The translations under genes and the position numbers were made by a program. From NCBI GenBank assembly GCA_025331435.1, contig JAIWNI010000065.1, positions 95,175 through 159,174 of the forward strand: a stretch of 64,000 nucleotides of DNA. Direction: 5' to 3'. This stretch comes from Choanephora cucurbitarum (taxonomy: Eukaryota; Mucoromycota; Mucoromycetes; Mucorales; Choanephoraceae). Positions within the stretch are counted from its first letter, which is position 1. Each line of letters begins with the position of its first letter. Shown piece by piece: positions 49,291-59,269 of this stretch. A model generated the notes under the pieces. It did no database searches, had not been told where the DNA came from, and worked only from the letters and a program-made list of their open reading frames with translations.

Positions 49291-50439
49291 TTCGAGCTTA
49301 ATAAAGTAGGCAAAAAGGTGAAAAGAAAAAAAAGGAAAAAAAAAAGAGTGTGATAAAAGAGGTTATCCAAAGACTAAGTTTAAATTGCAATAACTGGGAG
49401 AAGGAGATAGAATTGACGGCTTTTATGGTAGCAATAATAAACAAAGCTTAAGAGGGCATATTTGTTAGGAGTCGATAATGGTATTTTCACAAAAAAAAAC
49501 AAACAAAAAAAAATGACTTGACACGCATGATGAAATTAACCTTTGAACCTCCTCCTTATTGTGTAAACGCCTTTTAAGCTTTAATTACTATTGTTTCAAA
49601 AAAGGAGCAATATGGCGTGAACAAAACTATTTTGGGATAGGAAGAGAGGGTTTGGTCTTCACTAGGGTCTATCAGCATTAGCACAAGTCCAAATACAGTA
49701 GAGAGAGTGGCTTTTGCATAAACAACTTTCGGGTGACTGAAACACTCAAAGGAGAGAGACAGGCAATTTAACAATTACTAAAAGGACTTCATTTAAGATA
49801 AGCTCATTCTGACTGACAACTGTTTGCATACTAACATGGAAACAAACAACAAAACCTTGATACTTTATGTATCAACTTAATTCAACTGAAAGGAAAGAGA
49901 GCGAAAAGATTTTTGTAAAGTAGAAGAAAGGTTCTCTGGTAATTATGAAATAAAAAGAGCAACCCTTATGCTCCGTCAACAAGCTGTGTTTGAGGGTACG
50001 TTAACATTTCCAAATCTTATCAAAGAATAGGCAGAGGGCCAGTGCTTGTACTACTTAAAAAATTAATATGAAGGAAAGATTAAATAGATGACTGATGCTG
50101 TTCTTATGGCTCACTAAACAAAACATGCAGAATTATTTATGAGAAATAATGATAACATTGATATGTATCCTTTGTTCTCTCTTGTAGTCGCCCAATGAGT
50201 ATAGGCCATTAATTGCTCGTAGTTGTGATTTTCATTAAAACGATTTTTGGAGGCCTATTGTTTGTTCGGGTACTTTTTTCTTGCTACGATCAAGATCTTC
50301 AAAACTGTAATAAAACAAGTCCTCCTTTCATGCGGACAGACAAAATTGACAAGTTTATATAGATAATTTTAGTGTAAAAAAATTTTTTTTTGAAGGCAAA
50401 AGTCTTTATTGTTAAAAAAGATGGAGCTAGTTAAACAAC
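49291..50439. other. Intergenic, no recognisable gene
   Basis: 1.15 kb between the start of the giant gene and the RPS11 stop. A/T homopolymers are common. No gene or RNA recognised. Confidence 0.5.
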
Positions 50440-51361
50440 TTAGAACTTGGAGAAAGACTTGGCAGCACCCTTAGCCTTGGAGACCTTGAGGACGTTGAAA
50501 CGAACGGTCTTGGAAAGGGGACGACATTGACCAATGGTAACAACATCACCACTAAGCAAGGAAAATAAATATTAGCATATGACGGATTCAAAGGCTTGGT
50601 GGAGCCGCTACCTCACCAACTACCTCATCCGTTATCATAACAGAAATGACAAAGCGTTCATACTACTTTCTCTTTTCTTACAGTTTTCTAATTCACTTAA
50701 TCAGAAAAAAAGAATTTTTAAGGTGATTCAGCCTGACAAAGAAAGCTATCCTTGCAAAATAATGTTGAGGGAAACAGAATACCCATCAAAATCAAATCAG
50801 GGTCTCTTAAAGACAACTCTGAAAGCAATTGCAAACCTCTTCATAGAAGGAGAAAAGAGAGAGAAGATGAAGCACTTGTCTGAATGAACGGATAGTAGCG
50901 AGTAGGGCTCTAAATAAAGAAAATTAAGTACATTACCTTTCAATAGCAGCGTTATCGAAAGCAGGAGAAACGTGAGCAGAGATGTTCTTGTGACGCTTTT
51001 CGTAACGGTTGTACTTGGGGATGTAGTGAAGGTAGTCACGACGGACAACGAGAGTACGCTTCATCTTGGTGGAAACAACAACACCAGTCAAGATACGACC
51101 TTGGATGTTAACTTCACCAACGAAAGGACACTTCTTGTCGATGTAGGTACCAGTCTTGGCTTCCTTGGGGGTCTTGAAACCGTTACCGACTTCCTTGAAC
51201 CAACGTTGGTTACGCTTCTTAGCGTCCTTGGAGTTTTGGAAGATACCGGCTTGCTTTTGGAAGGCCTTTTCGGTCTATAGCGAAAAGGTATGTTAGATAA
51301 TCCATATACATATACAATATCAAATATATATATATATGTATATACATACTTGGTGATCCAT
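50440..51361 (-). CDS. RPS11: Cytosolic ribosomal protein uS17 (S11)
   Basis: Three exons (51361-51350, 51274-50937 and 50551-50440) give 153 residues. Binds 18S rRNA early in small-subunit assembly. The protein is complete: [13 protein letters not shown] near the start, [39 protein letters not shown] and the C-terminal [20 protein letters not shown]. The first exon has only four codons, a layout common for ribosomal protein genes. Codons are strongly biased to C-ending forms, as for highly expressed genes. The second intron is 385 bp, five to six times the local norm. Confidence 0.97.
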
Positions 51362-51571
51362 TTTGATAGAATAACAATTAGAGAAGGAACAACAACAATT
51401 CTAAAAAACTTTCACAATTTATTTACCCTCTGAGAAAAAAAATTTTTTCTCTCTCTCTAAACAGTCACCGAGACATTCAATTGGATGTCAAAAAGCCACT
51501 ACCTAGATATTATGAATGGTATGTTCATTGCATGTTTATTAACAAAGTTAAATGAAATGATACAACAAAGA

Positions 51572-52600
51572 TCAAGTTGCGATTTTTCTTTTGTACATTC
51601 TTTTTCTTTTAAAGAAGAGTTTTCTCTTTTTACGCTTAAGCCGAGTATATTTTTGCCTCTCATGTTCTATCCATCCTAATAATTCTAGTGTGTATTTTGG
51701 ACTGCTCATTTCATCCCTTGTTTTTGGTAATCGGATTGATTTGACAACTTTGACAGCATGATCAAATGAACGCAATTGGCACAATGCCCCAACTACAATA
51801 CTGACAGTAGCATAATCGATATAAAGGTCAGGATGTTGTTCTATCTGATCTAGGTAAGACATGAGTCTCGGCAGGTCTTTCTGTTTGGCTGCATCTTTCA
51901 ATAAAATCCCATAAGTGTGAAATGTAGGCTGTAGATTATGTTGTGCAATATCGTTTAGAAGTGCATGGGCATATGTGACCTGCTTCTGCTCAAGCATGAC
52001 CTTAATTAAAGTATTGTAGAGCACAATGGGAGATTGAGTACGTTGTTGATAACGTACAAGCTCTTTGCAGAGTGCCATGATACGCTGTATATCAACTGTG
52101 TTGCTTTTACTGATGAGGTTGATGAGCATAGTATTGACATAGAGAAGGGTACGCTTATTAGCCTTGGAAACTCGACGTTGACGACGGAAATGAGCGATTA
52201 GGGTATCATGGATGGCGTACATGCCTTGCAGATCAGAACATCGGTAAAGAGAGTATGCAAGTTGATAGAATGACTCGCGACTGGGGAAGCTGCCCTCTGA
52301 AAATAATCGATAGTAGGTAGAAAGCGCTTCATTTAGTCGTCCTTGTTTCACGTATTTCATGATGGTGATGGAAGGTTCGGCAGGTCGTGCTCGAGAAGGG
52401 AGTTTTGCATATTTATTCTTTGATATAGTAGTGGTGGCAGTGGGTGTGGTATAGAGTGGTCGAAAGAAGACAGGCTGTAGTTGAAAGCGACCACAGCCAA
52501 TACATGTTGTTACACCTTTTCGAGTTAATAACGGTGAAGAAACAATGGGCGATATGTTAGAGATAAACTGGCTTAAAATGCGAGCATGTCGTATAACCAT
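51572..52600 (-). CDS. Mitochondrial PPR protein (short form)
   Basis: Intronless, 342 residues. A basic, hydroxyl-rich N-terminus (MVIRHARILSQFI, later FFRPLYTTPTATTT) suggests a mitochondrial presequence. About six PPR-like helix pairs follow, e.g. VKQGRLNEALSTYYRLFSEG, LYNTLIKVMLEQKQVTYAHA, FHTYGILLKDAAKQKDLPRL and ATVSIVVGALCQLRSFDHAV. The C-terminus is strongly basic (RLKRKKRKLFFKRKRMYKRK), which would help RNA binding. It probably acts on mitochondrial RNA. The specific target is unknown. Confidence 0.78.
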   Translation of the reverse strand: MVIRHARILSQFISNISPIVSSPLLTRKGVTTCIGCGRFQLQPVFFRPLYTTPTATTTISKNKYAKLPSRARPAEPSITIMKYVKQGRLNEALSTYYRLFSEGSFPSRESFYQLAYSLYRCSDLQGMYAIHDTLIAHFRRQRRVSKANKRTLLYVNTMLINLISKSNTVDIQRIMALCKELVRYQQRTQSPIVLYNTLIKVMLEQKQVTYAHALLNDIAQHNLQPTFHTYGILLKDAAKQKDLPRLMSYLDQIEQHPDLYIDYATVSIVVGALCQLRSFDHAVKVVKSIRLPKTRDEMSSPKYTLELLGWIEHERQKYTRLKRKKRKLFFKRKRMYKRKIAT

Positions 52601-52705
52601 TCAGAAATAGAAAATTACTAAAGAAGCAGAGAGAAAATAATACAACAGAGAGAAGAGGGGGGCGTATGTATACTTGATGAAACTCCGAAAGTTCTTTTTT
52701 TTTTA

Positions 52706-55338
52706 TTAAAAGATATTCTTTTGAAGCCATTGATCTGTGTTGCGGAACATATCAAAAGTGGATGAATGAATGGATTCGGCTTTAGATAAGACTTGAATAC
52801 CTTGATAGAGTTGATTCCAGAACTGAATGCCTTTTTCTAAGTCAGACTTGACAGATACGCAAGTAGGGAAAGCTTTCTCGGTCAACAACAAAGCTTCTTG
52901 AGGAGATTTGCCTTCAACTATTCTTTCTAAATAATGTTTGCATACAAGACCAAGAGCTACATTGACATCAGCCATATAAGGAAGACTAAGAATTGTGTTA
53001 GCTTATCTGCAACCTCTAACTGCATATGCGCTTTTTACCTGTCTGCAATGGAATAGTAATCATCTCGCTCTTTCTTGACCAACCCATTCAAAAAGAAAGA
53101 CAAAGTCAACATTTCGCACAGATTTCTAAAGCTACGGTTCAATGCCTTTACGAAGCTATTAAACACAAGCAAGTCTCTATTCAATGGACCAGACCATTGT
53201 GTGCTCTAGAATACCATGGTTAGCGGTCTCATTAAATCCCATTCTTATTGATTTACCTTCAGTTGCATAGGTAATAAGGACATGACACGGGAAAGTAAAA
53301 TAATATGCTTCTTTTGGCTTTCTATATATATAAGTATTAATGACTTGTGAATCCAGCAAAATAAATTGAAAAGCATTTACCATCACCAAGAGGATGAGAA
53401 TAGGTTTTACTGTATTCCTTATCACTTAAGACTTCGAACCGAACAAGTTCAAATGCTGTCAATAAGGCCTCTTGTGTATGCAAAGGTACAGATACCTTCA
53501 AGGCTGCAGCAAGTGCTTGACCCCAAGGTGTATAGATGTGCTTTGAAGAAGTAACAAAGCTAAAAGTCAAAGAGAAAAGAGGTTGTGAGTACCATGCAAT
53601 CATGCTCTCTATACAGTCGTCATTCTTTACTCTCGAATTTCTAAAGTCTTCCAGAGTACATTAGCTAAAACCTCATTTTTCTCTTCAAGAGGTTGTTCCG
53701 GATGGGGTTGAGAGATGGTCTTACTGGCATCTGTCTCTAAAGCATGAATACAGAATTGAATGTCCACTTTAGAAGTCTAGTAATCAAGGTTCAATACAGC
53801 ATCATGTATGCATTAATGGGTATGAACTTACCTGTTGATGCTCAAGTGCCTTCTGAATGAAATCCTTTGTCACATTCCACGACTTTGTCTTTTCATAAAT
53901 GGTATTTAAGGGAGTAGCATCCACACGAGCTGAACTAGGTCCTTCTGTAGGCTGATGATGCATGATTTGTTCCACAGTAGGTTCAAACCAGAAGTAGCTG
54001 GCTACCTTACGTGTCTTATAGAATGGATGAAGAGGTTGAGTCAAGAGACTGAGTGTCTGTGTACGAATGTTCAACAATTGAGTCAAGAAATGACGGTATT
54101 CTACAGACTCGCCATTATCTAAAGGTGCGCTCTCTATCAGCACACCAGACACAAGGCTGTTAATCGACTGAGGTCCAATTAATCCACGCATCAGGTAATA
54201 ATAAAGTTCATCAGGTAGGCGATAACCAATGAACTCATGGATATCGTTAGGCGCTTGCTCAATGTGGAGAGGGCGGACTTGACCGTCATCATAGACGACC
54301 AGGTGGTATTTGACTGCACAACGTGTACGGCAGAAGATATCAATGTAATTTGTTTTGCTGACAGCGGGGTTGTCTGAGAAGGCCTGAACTGCATTAAAAC
54401 CTGTCTTATGTTGTTTGATGAGATCATGAACTCCATTGAATGTGAAGCTGACATGAGATGTATTGAGTGGTGGGAAACTAGGACAGTATTCAAATCCGGC
54501 TAGAATACAGATATCCAGAAATTGTTCGTCTGATACATGGAGATCCTGAAGGACTGTGCGTTTACTAACCCAATGGTAATTTCCCTTTTCGAAATCAATG
54601 CTGGTAATCATCTTATCCACATCCCACATCAACAATTCAGAACCACCACAAACACCTGTAATTAATTGTCGAGGATGATTATACATATAAGCAAGCTATT
54701 GATGTTATTTTGTAAGTCTTAGTAACACAAATGTCATTACTTTTATTCTCACCTGTGCCCAAGCAGAATAAGGAGCACGAACGAATTCAATTTGATGCTG
54801 ATGAAGAATATGAAATACAGTGTTGAGTAATTCAGCTGAATGAATGCCACTGCTACTACCCCAATTGCTCAGGGCCAAGTCGAGTTTGCCTCGATCATAG
54901 AAATCCCAAGCAGCAGCACGATGACTAGGGCGAGCATCCTCTGTTGAGAACGGTTTATCTTTACGCAAAATCGATAGACCAGAAAATACAAAAATAGGTT
55001 GAATTCCACTGGACCTATTATCAAATTAGAACGCGTTGCATAAGGTTTGGTATACAAAACAACTTTACTTGAATCCCTCAAGCTCTTTTATTATGGTAGC
55101 CTCTAGCCTTAAGGGCAAACCGCCCATAGCAGCCACTGCATTTTCTTTAGCTACCACTTTACGAAGCCAATAGTTACCGTCAATACCGAGTCTGGTATCT
55201 TTTAGCTGAGTGACGGCTGAAGTTTGAATAAGGCGACGTTCAGCTGTAAAGACTATAAGGAGTAAGAGAGAGTTTAGTTTTGGTCTAAGAAGGGCTGCAT
55301 AACAATCAATAGTTACTATCAAAGTGACGAATAGGCAT
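52706..55338 (-). CDS. MKT1: MKT1-type post-transcriptional regulator (XPG-like PIN fold)
   Basis: Nine exons (55338-55317, 55252-55069, 55014-54753, 54695-53832, 53776-53631, 53559-53381, 53321-53257, 53205-53039 and 52985-52706) give 722 residues (yeast Mkt1 has 830). The N-terminal XPG-like part shows LGIDGNYWLRK, GGLPLRLEATIIKELEGFK, IQPIFVFSGL and FVRAPYSAWAQLAYM. The central part has SKRTVLQDLHVSDEQFLDI and the Mkt1 hallmark NDIHEFIGYRLPDELYYYLM. The last part includes SFVKALNRSFRNLCEML. In yeast Mkt1 binds Pbp1 and promotes translation or stability of specific mRNAs, including those for mitochondrial proteins. The acidic catalytic residues of active XPG nucleases are only partly retained, as in the family. 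Confidence 0.92.
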
Positions 55339-55429
55339 ACTATGTATGAAAAAAAATGAATAAAAAGAAAAAGAAAGATAGAAAATATAAATTGATTTTT
55401 TCTTCCTTTCTTTATATACATCTATTAAA
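55339..55429. promoter_or_regulatory. Short bidirectional promoter region between MKT1 and SRRM1-like gene
   Basis: Only 91 bp separate the two divergent start codons. Both promoters, or at least both leaders, must share or overlap this stretch. It is AT-rich with poly-T/poly-A blocks. No specific factor site was recognised. Confidence 0.5.
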
Positions 55430-56326
55430 ATGGGTGATGCAGGTTTTTTCAAGGTACATTGCAACAAGTTAGTTTCGCGTCATCTAATATTATGTAGGGT
55501 ACAAGCGCCGATCAAGATAGTCGTTTCAGCAACAAAGAAAAGAAGTTACTTAAGACCATGTCCTTTCCTGCTGAATTCGATCAAAAGGTAATTTATACAC
55601 ACGCAAGTAAAACTAAGCAAAACTCATCGATGGTTTTAGGTGGATATGAAAAAAGTAAACTTAGATGTCATTAAACCTTGGATTAGTAACCGAATTACAG
55701 AACTGCTTGGTCTTGAAGATGAGGTGGTAATTGACTATACCTGCAGTTTACTTGAAGAAAAGGTATTTATAAAACATAGTTGACTGCTGATTGAACAAAA
55801 AGAGCTAAAGAACATCATAGGACCTGGATCCAAAAAGAATGCAAATCAATCTTACTGGTTTCCTTGAAAGCAAAACACAAGTGTTTATCAAAGAACTTTG
55901 GAATTTGTTACTAAGCGCTCAAAACTCTGTAGGTGGTATTCCAGCTATCTTTATTGAGCAAAAGAAAGAGGAATTACGCAAGAAGAAAGAGCAGGAAGAA
56001 GAAAGAAGAGCACAACGCGAATCTGTCATGGACACCATCAAACAAAAGCATGCTCATGAACTAGAAGATTTAAAACAAGAAGCTGATCAAAGACGCTCTC
56101 GTTTTGTAAGTTTTCATTAAAAAGCGGGTTGCTGTATATCTGACCGTTATGTTAGGACAAGAGAAGTTCTCGAGGTCATAGTCGATCACCACCACCTCAA
56201 AGATACAGACACAGATCACGTTCTCCTGAAGATAGACATAGACACCGTCACCGAGACCGAGATGATTACTACAGACATCGCGACTCAAGAAGGAGAAGAA
56301 GAGATAGTAGAAGCCCGCATTATTAA
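55430..56326 (+). CDS. SRRM1: PWI-domain splicing factor, SRRM1-like
   Basis: Five exons (55430-55453, 55498-55587, 55640-55762, 55821-56105 and 56156-56326) give 230 residues. The first 130 residues follow animal SRRM1 closely: GDAGFFKGTSADQDSRFSNK, KVDMKKVNLDVIKPWISNRI, then QINLTGFLESKT and IPAIFIEQKKEELRKKK. The PWI motif itself is KPWI. It is followed by a charged coiled coil and a short Arg/Ser/His-rich tail (RSPPPQRYRHRSRSPEDR). SRRM1 is a spliceosome/exon-junction co-activator that binds nucleic acid through PWI. Much shorter than animal SRRM1 (about 900 residues), lacking the long RS tail. The stop is 15 bp from the convergent UPF0658 stop. Confidence 0.95.
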
Positions 56327-56341
56327 AAATAATATGGATTA

Positions 56342-57811
56342 TCAGTCCTCATCAATATTCCAATCTTTATTGAGTTCTTTTGTAGCCAGTGCTATTTCCT
56401 TCTTTTTACTGCTGCCCGTCTGTACAAATGGTTTGAGTCCTTTATCAAAGTTGTATTGACAGAGAACAGCCAAAAGGATGGTCATCTTTATATAAGAGTG
56501 TTAGGAAAAGAGAGAGAAAAAGGCAAAAATACATATGCATGACTTACTGTAGCGATAACTAAGCCCAGTGCAACTGTAAACCCGCCAAAATGAGTTAGCT
56601 GCGCAGGAGAGTACAATGTAATGTACTTACTAAAACAAAACCAAATGTACCAACTGTCTTCTGAACGTGATGCTTCAATAGCAATCAAAATCAACTGGAA
56701 CACAACACAGCCCTGAAAGAAGATAAACAAAGCCATTTGCGCTTTACTTTCATTGGCAATCTTGTTAAGAGTATGTCAATTGAATGAGAACACCCTTCAG
56801 CTACTACCCTCTTACTTACCACCCTTCTGCCAAAGACTAACATTGGTAACATTAAGATAGTGATGACTACAAATACGTAAGTGATCCAAGTCTGAAATCC
56901 ACTCTTTAAAGCATATTGCAAAAGATAAAACACAGATACTAGGAATTCTGTGAAAATGTCTATCTTCAATACCAGCACATAAAATTGCGTTGTACGATAC
57001 ATCCCTATAAACAACGTTGAACAAACTTCATTGTTTTGTGTGAAATTTGATTTTCAAACATTTACTTTGAACCGATAGATCTGCTCCTATTTTCTTATAG
57101 ATCACCCAGCCGATTTCCCGAGTAACAGCAATTGAAAAATGTGAGAAAAGTATTCCGAAAGCTCCAACAAAGGCACATAAGGCAATTTCAACATAAAAGG
57201 CAGTCTGAATGGGTGTTGTGTCCAAAGGAATACCATGTCTATCTTTAATGTCATTTAATGTAGTTAACCATCGCCTACCATCAATGACTTCCAGAGCACT
57301 GAAGACAGATAAAGCTACATTAAGTGACATCAAGGCCATGATCTCGACTGCATTTTGAGACACAATCTAATGAAACAATATCATTATGCTTATGTTTGAT
57401 GTAATTATCATTATGCTCATGCTTGATGTAGTTATCATTAAACTTACAGCATCAAACGACATACACATAAACCATAACTGAAACGTAATAAACGAGAAGT
57501 TTTCCCATTTAATGTGACTAAATCGTTCAAAGGCATGATGGATTGAATCGTCCTCAGCTGAACTTAGCTGATAAGCTTGTAATTGGCTTGTTGCGAGTCC
57601 TTTTTTCAACTGTAGAGTATTAAAGTAGGCAATTGTTGATTGTAACGCAATGATAATGATGCCTTGAATACAAGCAGTAGCTATATAGATCTTGGTTCGC
57701 TTTGATTGAAGGATTCTATCTTTCTATGATAAGAGAACAAGTTTAGTGAAGCAATATATCTATTGGAAAGCAGAAGATTGTATAATTTACGAATTTTTGA
57801 ATTGTCACCAT
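56342..57811 (-). CDS. UPF0658-family integral membrane protein (Golgi-type)
   Basis: Six exons (57811-57791, 57723-57448, 57366-57066, 57004-56820, 56760-56548 and 56485-56342) give 379 residues. Seven or more hydrophobic segments are visible, for example IYIATACIQGIIIIALQS, VEIMALMSLNVALSVFSAL, VEIALCAFVGAFGILFSHF, FYVLVLKIDIFTEFLVSVFY, WITYVFVVITILMLPML, FIFFQGCVVFQLILIAIEA and GGFTVALGLVIATM. The layout and the cytosolic tail starting QYNFDKGLKPFV fit the fungal UPF0658 family (S. pombe C23H3.04). The biochemical role of this family is not known. The short first exon is the least certain part. Confidence 0.78.
57380..57439. repeat. 27-bp tandem repeat inside an intron of the UPF0658 gene
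   Basis: Two adjacent 27-bp copies (57380-57406 and 57407-57433) differ at three positions, with the first six bases of a third copy at 57434. They lie in intron 2 of the membrane protein gene, between the 57448 donor side and the 57366 acceptor side. This is a young minisatellite; no function is implied. Confidence 0.8.
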
Positions 57812-59269
57812 AAGGAACTAGAAAAAAAAAAGAAGAATAACAAAAAGAAGAAATCGACAAGAACGACAAAGCTTTTGTGCTCATCTTTTAAGGAATGATC
57901 CGCACTTTTGTTTAAGCCTTGTGTTACAAGAGTCTATGTCATACGAAGAAAAGGAAATGTACGAACAAAGCATAAATTTACATCATAAAAAGGGTCTGTT
58001 CTCTTTTACAAAAAAAAAATAGACATCAACAACATATGCTAAAAGCTTACATGAAAGAAATAAAAAAGGGATAGTATGAACGAAACTATGCAACTATGAA
58101 AATCATCGTATTTGAGGAAGAAGAGACAGGTAAAGAACTATATCCAGGTTCCAGAGTATAATACTAACTGGACATAGAATCCTTTTTCTATCATGCCCTA
58201 TATATTCGATACTCAACTTTAAATCAGATATCCTTCTCTTTCTATATGCATCAAGTAAGGAGAAAAAACAAGTTCAGAACAGATCTTATGTGATTCAGAA
58301 ACCCTAAATAAATATTCTAAATAAGAATTCTCAGCCGTCAACGGTGAGGTTATAATTATTTAATTTTAAGCTTCTGCCTCTTTGCTTTGACAGTTTAGAC
58401 ATCCTACCCTTTGTTAGAGTATTTAGAGCACCATACATCAAAATTGAAGTTGGAAAAAGGATCGAACAAATTTCGACCATTTTAGCAGTGCCCTTGAAAA
58501 CAATACAGTAGTCGCTCGATTTAAGAGTATGTTTAATATAAGAGTGCAATCCTTTAATTTGAAAATTGCTTCAAGCGCTGAAATGCCATTTGATTTAAGA
58601 GTGTGTTTTCCAAGAACACGAACAATCTAGAACAAAACAATTGTTACATAACACTAAGCTACTCTTGGAGAAATTAGCGGTTCTTTTTACCGTCTTTGCT
58701 AAAGCAGTATCTCTCCATGAACAGTTTTCTTCATTGTCAAGCAAAGGCAAGCTATAGGTACTTACCGCTTTTATAATTAAGCTAACAGCCAAATTGATTG
58801 TTGGTAAATAATGACTCATGTCATCAACAATTAGACAGGGATATAAAATGAATTTGATTGCTTTTTCTTCTTATAAACCATACCAAAAACGATGGTTTGT
58901 CATCACTCTGATAATGCAAATCTTTTCCCATTCAGTCAATTGTAACCAACAAGTATTGGTTTATCTATTTTAGTAACGGCTATACTCTGGCTTTAAATGA
59001 ATCATCATGAGTTCAAAAACTACCAGTCAAAGTGGGTGAGAGTCTATGCACCATAACAAGTTTATAGTCTTTTTGTTTCATCTATATTGTGATGTAAATG
59101 TTATAAAAAAAGATGAAAAGTATACAGAGCATGGAATTTATTAATTTACAAAAGAAAGAGGTCTTTTCTCTTTCTTTTAAAGTTTTTGTTACTTGATATT
59201 CACAATATTGGATGATGTATTAAGAGTTATATGAGAAAAAAGGCAGAGAAAAAAGAATGAAAGGGTTGC
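57812..59269. other. Intergenic region with a transposon-end fragment
   Basis: 1.46 kb between the UPF0658 start and the glutamine synthetase stop. The only recognisable element is the pogo-like end at 58504. Other open frames are short and unconvincing. Confidence 0.5.
58504..58608 (+). repeat. Solo pogo-like transposon end with internal direct repeat
   Basis: The sequence starts TACAGTAGTCGCTCGATTTA at 58504 and agrees at 17 of 20 bases with the element end at the window's left edge (minus strand). GATTTAAGAGTATGTTT at 58518 recurs with one change as GATTTAAGAGTGTGTTT at 58592. Repeated sub-terminal blocks of this kind are common transposase-binding arrays. I found no matching opposite end or transposase nearby, so it is probably a decayed or solo end. 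Confidence 0.4.

Noticed and set aside
50579..50887. 102-codon plus-strand open frame inside the RPS11 intron
   Set aside because: No recognisable domain or splice-linked extension; chance frame in a long intron.
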